DNA of 64,000 nt from Pseudomonas sp. R28(2017). Lineage in GTDB: Bacteria > Pseudomonadota > Gammaproteobacteria > Pseudomonadales > Pseudomonadaceae. The DNA lies in NCBI RefSeq assembly GCF_002112505.1, contig NZ_NEHW01000001.1, positions 248,001-312,000 of the forward strand. The letters are read 5' to 3'. The notes under the pieces were generated by a model. It did not search any database. It worked only from the letters and a program-made list of their open reading frames with translations, and was not told the origin of the DNA. The position numbers and the translations under genes were made by a program. Shown piece after piece: positions 59,536-64,000 of the stretch (positions are counted from its first letter, which is position 1; each line of letters begins with the position of its first letter).

Positions 59536-59643
59536 CTGTTCGGGCCTGTTCGCGGGCTTGCCCGCTCCCACAGGGATATCGCCGGACCTGAGGTCAGCGC
59601 TGTACCTGTGGGAGCGGGCAAGCCCGCGAACAGGCCCGAACAG
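59536..59643. repeat. Perfect 39-bp inverted repeat built from REP units
   Basis: Arms 59536-59574 and 59605-59643 are exact inverted copies, 30 bp apart. Each arm holds a REP core (CGCGGGCTTGCCCGCTCCC) plus matching flanks that are not part of the usual REP. It starts 4 bp after the LysR stop. Confidence 0.92.
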
Positions 59644-59647
59644 ACAA

Positions 59648-59683
59648 CAAAAAACCCGATGCCAGTCACCTGACATCGGGTTT
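59648..59683 (-). terminator. Intrinsic terminator after aroP
   Basis: Stem AAACCCGATG / CATCGGGTTT (59652-59661 with 59674-59683); on the minus strand it is followed by a run of Ts. It ends the aroP transcript 19 bp after the stop. Confidence 0.88.
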
Positions 59684-59701
59684 CTTCAATCAACCAGAGG
59701 C

Positions 59702-61120
59702 TTACTTGGCCACAGTACCGGCAGTGCCATTGGCCAGTGGCCGGCGCTTGCCCTTGAGCAGGTAGGCGATCAGCATCGCTGCCAGCCATACCGGGATCGC
59801 ATACACCGAGACCTGGATGCCCGGAATCATCAGCATGATGCCGAGGATCAGCACCACGAAGGCCAGCACCAGGTAGTTGCCGTAGGGGTACCACAGCGCC
59901 TTGAACAGTGGCTTCTGGCCAACGCGGTCAAGGTGCTGGCGGAACTTCAGGTGCGAGTAGCTGATCATCGCCCAGTTGATCACCAGGGTCGCGACCACCA
60001 GCGACATCAACAGCTCCAGCGCATTCTGCGGCATCAGGTAGTTGAGCAGCACGGCAATCAGGGTCACCGCCGCCGACACCAGGATCGAGCGCACCGGCAC
60101 GCCACGCTTGTCGACCTTGGCCAGCGAAGCCGGGGCATCACCCTGCTCGGCCATGCCCAACAGCATGCGCGCATTGCAGTAGGTGCCGCTGTTGTACACC
60201 GACAGCGCTGCGGTCAGGACCACGAAGTTCAGCAGGTTGGCCGCCACGTCGCTGCCCAGCAGCGAGAACACCTGGACGAACGGGCTGCTGCCGTAGCTGC
60301 CGCCGGAGGCGTCGATGCTGGCGACCAGGTTGTCCCATGGGGTCAGCGACAACAGCACGACCAAGGCACCGACATAGAAGATCAGGATGCGGTAGATGAC
60401 CTGGTTGATCGCCTTCGGGATCACGGTCTTCGGCTTGTCGGCCTCGGCGGCGGTGAAGCCGAGCATTTCCAGGCCACCGAACGAGAACATGATGAACGCC
60501 AGGGCCATCACCAGGCCGCTGACCCCATGCGGGAAGAAGCCGCCGTGGCTCCACAGGTTGCTCACCGAAGCGTCCGGGCCGCCGTTGCCGCTGGTCAGCA
60601 GGTAGGCGCCCAGGCCGATCATGCTGACGATGGCCACGACCTTGATGATGGCGAACCAGAATTCGGCCTCACCGAAGAACTTCACGTTCATCAGGTTGAT
60701 GGCGTTGATCAGCACGAAGAACGCTGCCGCCGTGACCCAGGTCGGGATCTCCGGCCACCAGTAGTGCACGTACTTGCCCACCGCCGACAGTTCCGACATG
60801 CCCACCAGAATGTACAGCACCCAGCAGTTCCAGCCCGACAGGAAGCCGGCGAAGCCGCCCCAGTAGGTGTGTGCAAAGTGGCTGAACGAGCCGGCCACCG
60901 GCTCTTCGACGATCATCTCGCCGAGCTGGCGCATGATCATGAAGGCGATGAAGCCGCAGATGGCGTAACCGAGGATCATCGACGGGCCGGCGGATTTCAT
61001 CACGCCTGCCGAGCCAAGGAACAAACCGGTACCAATCGCGCCGCCGAGGGCGATCAACTGGATGTGGCGGTTCTTCAGGCCCCGCTTGAGCTCGCCTGAA
61101 TGCATGTTTTGTTCACTCAT
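59702..61120 (-). CDS. aroP: AroP-type aromatic amino-acid permease
   Basis: 472 residues from ATG 61120 (MSEQNMHSGELKRGLKNRHI). Twelve membrane segments of the amino acid/proton symporter (AAT) family. Long stretches match E. coli AroP (RGLKNRHIQLIALGGAIGTG; VEEPVAGSFSHFA; GNGGPDASVSNLW), which takes up Phe, Tyr and Trp. The nearness of phhAB supports an aromatic substrate. ATG 61138 is an alternative start with six more residues. Confidence 0.87.
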   Translation of the reverse strand: MSEQNMHSGELKRGLKNRHIQLIALGGAIGTGLFLGSAGVMKSAGPSMILGYAICGFIAFMIMRQLGEMIVEEPVAGSFSHFAHTYWGGFAGFLSGWNCWVLYILVGMSELSAVGKYVHYWWPEIPTWVTAAAFFVLINAINLMNVKFFGEAEFWFAIIKVVAIVSMIGLGAYLLTSGNGGPDASVSNLWSHGGFFPHGVSGLVMALAFIMFSFGGLEMLGFTAAEADKPKTVIPKAINQVIYRILIFYVGALVVLLSLTPWDNLVASIDASGGSYGSSPFVQVFSLLGSDVAANLLNFVVLTAALSVYNSGTYCNARMLLGMAEQGDAPASLAKVDKRGVPVRSILVSAAVTLIAVLLNYLMPQNALELLMSLVVATLVINWAMISYSHLKFRQHLDRVGQKPLFKALWYPYGNYLVLAFVVLILGIMLMIPGIQVSVYAIPVWLAAMLIAYLLKGKRRPLANGTAGTVAK

Positions 61121-61241
61121 GAACGAAGTCACCTGCATTGTTTTTATCTGTGACGGAATCGGACCCACCGCGCTCGTGGCGCAGCGGAATGGGCAAGGTG
61201 GTTACCTTGGGTTTCCTGCCAACGGATACCGCCAAGGCGGA

Positions 61242-61412
61242 TCAGCCAGGTGTGGGCAGGAGTGCGCGGTACGCAAGAGGGTCACAGGTAAAACGCGGCG
61301 CACTGTATACCCCTGCAAACGCGCAGGCGTCAACGCGTTGCATCGTTTCCTCGGGAAAAAACGCAGCGATCCTGTGGTAGGCGCCTGAAAAGGCGAAGTG
61401 ATCGGCGTACAT
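61242..61412 (-). CDS. Possible 56-residue small protein
   Basis: ATG 61412 with GGAGG 5 nt upstream. It encodes 56 residues beginning MYADHFAFSGAYHRIAAFFP and is rich in aromatic residues, with two Cys, no signal peptide and no clear membrane segment. It would be co-directional with aroP, 121 bp upstream of it. I recognise no family. The ribosome site is the main evidence. Confidence 0.4.
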   Translation of the reverse strand: MYADHFAFSGAYHRIAAFFPEETMQRVDACAFAGVYSAPRFTCDPLAYRALLPTPG

Positions 61413-61718
61413 GGCGCCTCCATTTGTTGTTTTGTCAGCCCGGCTCTGTGGACGGGCTCTTGCACACGGCAATGAGCGCTATATCACCGTGGTACGGGGG
61501 TTTGAGCAAGACAGGGCAGGATGGAGGCAGGAGCTTTGCGGCGGGTGGTGCGGCAAGTTCTGTTTACACGAACAGGGAAATTCCGAAATGTGGGCTGAAA
61601 TCGAGTGGTTATGTACAACTTTCTTTACAGGGTGGTTTGAAAACTTGCCAGTCGTCCGAAAAATTCTTTTTGTTCAATATCTTGGGGCCGCTGTGCAGCC
61701 CCAAAATCTCACAGGCAT

Positions 61719-61743
61719 AAAAAACCAGCCCGAAGGCTGGTTT
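61719..61743 (-). terminator. Intrinsic terminator after rluB
   Basis: Stem AAACCAGCC / GGCTGGTTT with a tetraloop (61722-61743); on the minus strand it is followed by six Ts in total. Confidence 0.88.
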
Positions 61744-61763
61744 CTCATTGCTGCACAAAGCAA

Positions 61764-62870
61764 TCAACCACGCGGCTTGCCGCGACCACGGCCGGCCGGC
61801 TTGTCACCGTCAGGCTTGCCAGGGCGCTTGCGCATTTCGCTCGGGCGCTCGGCCACGGCGCTGCCACGGCTGCCCTTGCGCGGCGCTTCGTCGCGCGACT
61901 GTCGCGCCGGGCGTTCACCCGAGGTATCTCGCGGCTGGCGTGCCGGGCGCTCAGCGGCAGCAGTGCCGCCTTCATGGGCCGGGCGCAGGCTGCGCACGCG
62001 CTCATTGCGCCCCATTGGCCGGCTCGACTTGCGCTGCAGGCGCTCCATCTTGTCCTTGGCCTTGAGGTTCATGGCCGGCAGCGCCACCGGCTGCAGGCCC
62101 ACTTCAGCGGCAAGAATGTCGATTTCGCCTTGGGTCATTTCACGCCAGCGGCCCATCGGCAGGTCGGAGTTGAGGAACACCGGGCCGAAGCGCACGCGCT
62201 TCAGGCGGCTGACCACCATGCCCTGGGACTCCCACAGGCGGCGTACTTCACGGTTGCGACCTTCCATCACCACGCAGTGGTACCAGTGGTTGAAACCTTC
62301 GCCACCTGGCGCCTTCTGGATGTCGGTGAACTTGGCCGGGCCGTCTTCGAGCATCACGCCCGCCTTCAGGCGGTCGATCATCTCGTCATCGACCTCACCC
62401 CGTACACGCACGGCGTATTCGCGGTCCATCTCGTAGGACGGGTGCATCAGGCGGTTGGCCAGCTCACCGTCGGTGGTGAACAGCAGCAGGCCGGTGGTGT
62501 TGATGTCCAGGCGGCCGATGTTGATCCAGCGGCCCTCTTTCGGGCGCGGCAGGCGGTCGAACACGGTCGGGCGGCCTTCCGGGTCGTCACGGGTGCAGAT
62601 CTCGCCATCGGGCTTGTTGTACATGATCACCCGGCGCGTGGCCTCGGCGGCCTCTTCGCGCTTGATCAGCTTGCCGTCGACGGTGATGGCGTCGTGCAGG
62701 TCGACGCGCAGGCCGAGGGTGGCCTCGACGCCGTTGACCTTGATGCGGCCCTGGCTGATCCAGGCTTCGACGTCACGGCGCGAACCGACGCCGATGCGCG
62801 CCAGCACTTTCTGCAGCTTTTCGCCGGCTGGCGGGGTGATTTCGGTATTTTGCAGGTCTTGCTCACTCAT
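61764..62870 (-). CDS. rluB: RluB, 23S rRNA pseudouridine-2605 synthase
   Basis: 368 residues. N-terminal S4 RNA-binding domain (EKLQKVLARIGVGSRRDVEAWI), then the RsuA-type catalytic domain with Asp in GRLDINTTGLLLFTTDGE near residue 120. After about residue 260 there is a long basic tail rich in Arg, Lys, Gly and Pro (for example SGERPARQSRDEAPRKG), ending GRGRGKPRG, probably disordered and RNA-binding. Modifies U2605 of 23S rRNA. Commonly next to scpAB, as here. Confidence 0.94.
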   Translation of the reverse strand: MSEQDLQNTEITPPAGEKLQKVLARIGVGSRRDVEAWISQGRIKVNGVEATLGLRVDLHDAITVDGKLIKREEAAEATRRVIMYNKPDGEICTRDDPEGRPTVFDRLPRPKEGRWINIGRLDINTTGLLLFTTDGELANRLMHPSYEMDREYAVRVRGEVDDEMIDRLKAGVMLEDGPAKFTDIQKAPGGEGFNHWYHCVVMEGRNREVRRLWESQGMVVSRLKRVRFGPVFLNSDLPMGRWREMTQGEIDILAAEVGLQPVALPAMNLKAKDKMERLQRKSSRPMGRNERVRSLRPAHEGGTAAAERPARQPRDTSGERPARQSRDEAPRKGSRGSAVAERPSEMRKRPGKPDGDKPAGRGRGKPRG

Positions 62871-63028
62871 CTGGGCACCTCCCGGTGTAGGAATGAAAAC
62901 AGGGCTCTGGCGACGAACGCGCCAAAAGGCCGCGCATCATACGCGGTTCGCTGGGGGAACGCACTGGAGGGTAGAGGGTTTTGTGAGCTTGTGAAGGGAA
63001 TTCTGCCTAATGGTGCTGTGCAGGCAGT

Positions 63029-63063
63029 ACCGGCCTCTTCGCGGGCAAGCCCGCTCCCACAGG
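63029..63063. repeat. Single REP element between rluB and scpB
   Basis: One REP copy (CGCGGGCAAGCCCGCTCCC). A degenerate CTGTGGGAAAGC at 63095-63106 may be a decayed inverted partner that abuts the scpB stop. Confidence 0.82.
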
Positions 63064-63106
63064 TACTGCAGCGCACTCAAAAATGTGGCCTTTCTGTGGG
63101 AAAGCT

Positions 63107-63877
63107 TCAGGACGCAGGCTTGCCCTCTTCCTCCACCGAGGCCTCGGGCTGTTCTTCACGCAGGTCATCGAAGTCGGTCTTCAGCCCTTCCTCCATGGCA
63201 TCGAGCTCCACCAGCAGGCTGCGGAAGCTGGTCTCTTCCTTCGGCTCACCCGCTGCTTCCTCTTCGCCCAGGCTGGCATCGGCCAAGGCCTGTATGTGCG
63301 CCGGCACCGGCGCTTCGTCCGGGTCGAGCAGCGGCTCCGGCTCCATCTCGCGCAGCTCGGCCAGCGCTGGCAGCTCGTCCAGGCTCTTGAGGTTGAAGTG
63401 ATCGAGAAACGCCTTGGTGGTAGCGAACATCGCCGGGCGCCCGGGCACCTCGCGGTGGCCGACCACGCGAATCCACTCGCGCTCCATCAGCGTCTTGATG
63501 ATGTTGCTGTTGACCGCCACACCCCGTACATCCTCGATCTCGCCGCGGGTGATGGGTTGGCGGTAGGCGATCAACGCCATGGTTTCGAGCAGCGCCCGGG
63601 AATACCGCTGTGGGCGCTCCTCCCACAGCCGGCCGACCCAGGGCGCGAAGTCTTCGCGGATCTGCAGGCGGTAACCGGTGGCCACCTCCTTGAGCTCGAA
63701 AGCCCGCCCGGCGCAAGACTTGCCGAGCACTTCCAGGGCCTTCTTGAACACCTTCGGTTCGGGGCGCTCGGCTTCTTCGAACAGCTCGTAGAGGCGTTCG
63801 AGGGACTGCGGCTTGCCCGAAGCGAGCAGGAAGGCTTCGATCAGCGACGCCAGGTCGCGGGGTTCATTCAGGTTCAT
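63107..63877 (-). CDS. scpB: ScpB, segregation and condensation protein B
   Basis: 256 residues from ATG 63877 (MNLNEPRDLASLIEAFLL). Two winged-helix domains (LIEAFLLASGKPQSLERLYELF; RALLETMALIAYRQPITRGEIE) followed by a Glu-rich acidic tail after about residue 185 that is longer than in Bacillus. ScpB dimers bind ScpA and SMC in the condensin complex. It overlaps the scpA end by 14 bp, so the two are translationally coupled. Confidence 0.95.
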   Translation of the reverse strand: MNLNEPRDLASLIEAFLLASGKPQSLERLYELFEEAERPEPKVFKKALEVLGKSCAGRAFELKEVATGYRLQIREDFAPWVGRLWEERPQRYSRALLETMALIAYRQPITRGEIEDVRGVAVNSNIIKTLMEREWIRVVGHREVPGRPAMFATTKAFLDHFNLKSLDELPALAELREMEPEPLLDPDEAPVPAHIQALADASLGEEEAAGEPKEETSFRSLLVELDAMEEGLKTDFDDLREEQPEASVEEEGKPAS

Positions 63878-64000
63878 CAGGTTCTTCGACAGACTCGGGG
63901 CGCAGCCGCACATGGATCGGCGCGAAAGGCTCATTCTGCACCAGTTCGACCAGCGATTCCTTCACCAGCTCGAGGATCGCCATGAACGTCACCACCACGC
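63864..64000 (-). CDS. scpA: ScpA, segregation and condensation protein A (5' part outside window)
   Basis: The last 44 codons and stop of a frame entering from the right edge. The visible part (VVVTFMAILELVKESLVELV followed by a short acidic end) is the C-terminal winged-helix region of the kleisin ScpA that contacts the SMC head. Confidence 0.85.
   Translation of the reverse strand, partial: VVVTFMAILELVKESLVELVQNEPFAPIHVRLRPESVEEPDEPE

Larger units (their letters stand above)
61121..61763. other. 643-bp gap between aroP and rluB
   Basis: The second half (61580-61720) is much richer in A/T than the surroundings. It holds the aroP promoter, a possible 56-residue ORF (61242-61412, minus) with a strong ribosome site, a hairpin TTGGGGC/GCCCCAA (61682-61704) and the rluB terminator. 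No tRNA or known RNA was recognised. Confidence 0.6.

Noticed and set aside
61411..62436. 341-codon plus-strand ORF
   Set aside because: Its second half is antisense to rluB and its first half lies in the A/T-rich gap; it lacks a ribosome site and domains.

Overview
The window is chromosomal DNA of a fluorescent Pseudomonas, most likely of the P. putida group. The evidence is high GC, a pyoverdine siderophore locus, an aot-argR-aru arginine locus, phhR/phhAB, csrA and amrZ homologues, and many copies of the Pseudomonas REP palindrome. No phage, transposase, insertion sequence or CRISPR array was seen.

Region 1 (1-26340) is a pyoverdine block. It holds the periplasmic maturation genes pvdP (cut by the left edge) and pvdM-pvdN-pvdO, the exporter pvdE, the ferripyoverdine receptor fpvA, three NRPS genes read leftwards, and a SyrP-like non-haem iron hydroxylase. 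The NRPS line has only four modules. Read from the adenylation-domain pocket residues, they suggest Lys, D-Asp (probably hydroxylated), Ser and hydroxyornithine, with a C-terminal thioesterase. Five copies of the PvdS iron-starvation box (TAAAT, exactly 16 nt, CGT) precede pvdP, pvdM, pvdE, the NRPS genes and the hydroxylase. fpvA has a Fur-box-like site instead. pvdS, pvdL, pvdA, pvdH and the fpvI/fpvR pair are not in the window, so the chromophore module must be encoded elsewhere.

Region 2 (26343-35000) is housekeeping DNA: tRNA-Arg(CCT) directly beside the pyoverdine block, phnN, amrZ, mgtE, five tandem tRNA-Arg(ACG) genes, tRNA-Ser(GCT), csrA, lysC and alaS.

Region 3 (35230-47600) is an arginine uptake and degradation locus, all on the minus strand. 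It runs aotJ-aotQ-aotM-aotP (ABC importer), argR, then aruC-aruF-aruG-astD-astB-small gene-astE (arginine succinyltransferase pathway). A composite ArgR-like motif is shared upstream of aotJ and aruC.

Region 4 (47990-61412) holds acs, a DUF2790 small secreted protein, phhR divergent from phhA-phhB (phenylalanine hydroxylation), a 42-residue small ORF, an MFS transporter, a YdiJ-like FAD/Fe-S dehydrogenase divergent from a LysR regulator, and an AroP-type aromatic amino-acid permease. The phenylalanine genes and the permease suggest a loosely grouped aromatic amino-acid function. Region 5 (61720-64000) holds rluB, scpB and the 3' end of scpA.

The points most worth a second look are the short four-module pyoverdine line and its location next to a tRNA gene, a 33-residue ORF translationally coupled to the hydroxylase, the homogenised tRNA-Arg array with hairpins that include the 3' CCA, a terminator-like hairpin between aruC and aruF, and a perfect 39-bp inverted repeat built from REP units.
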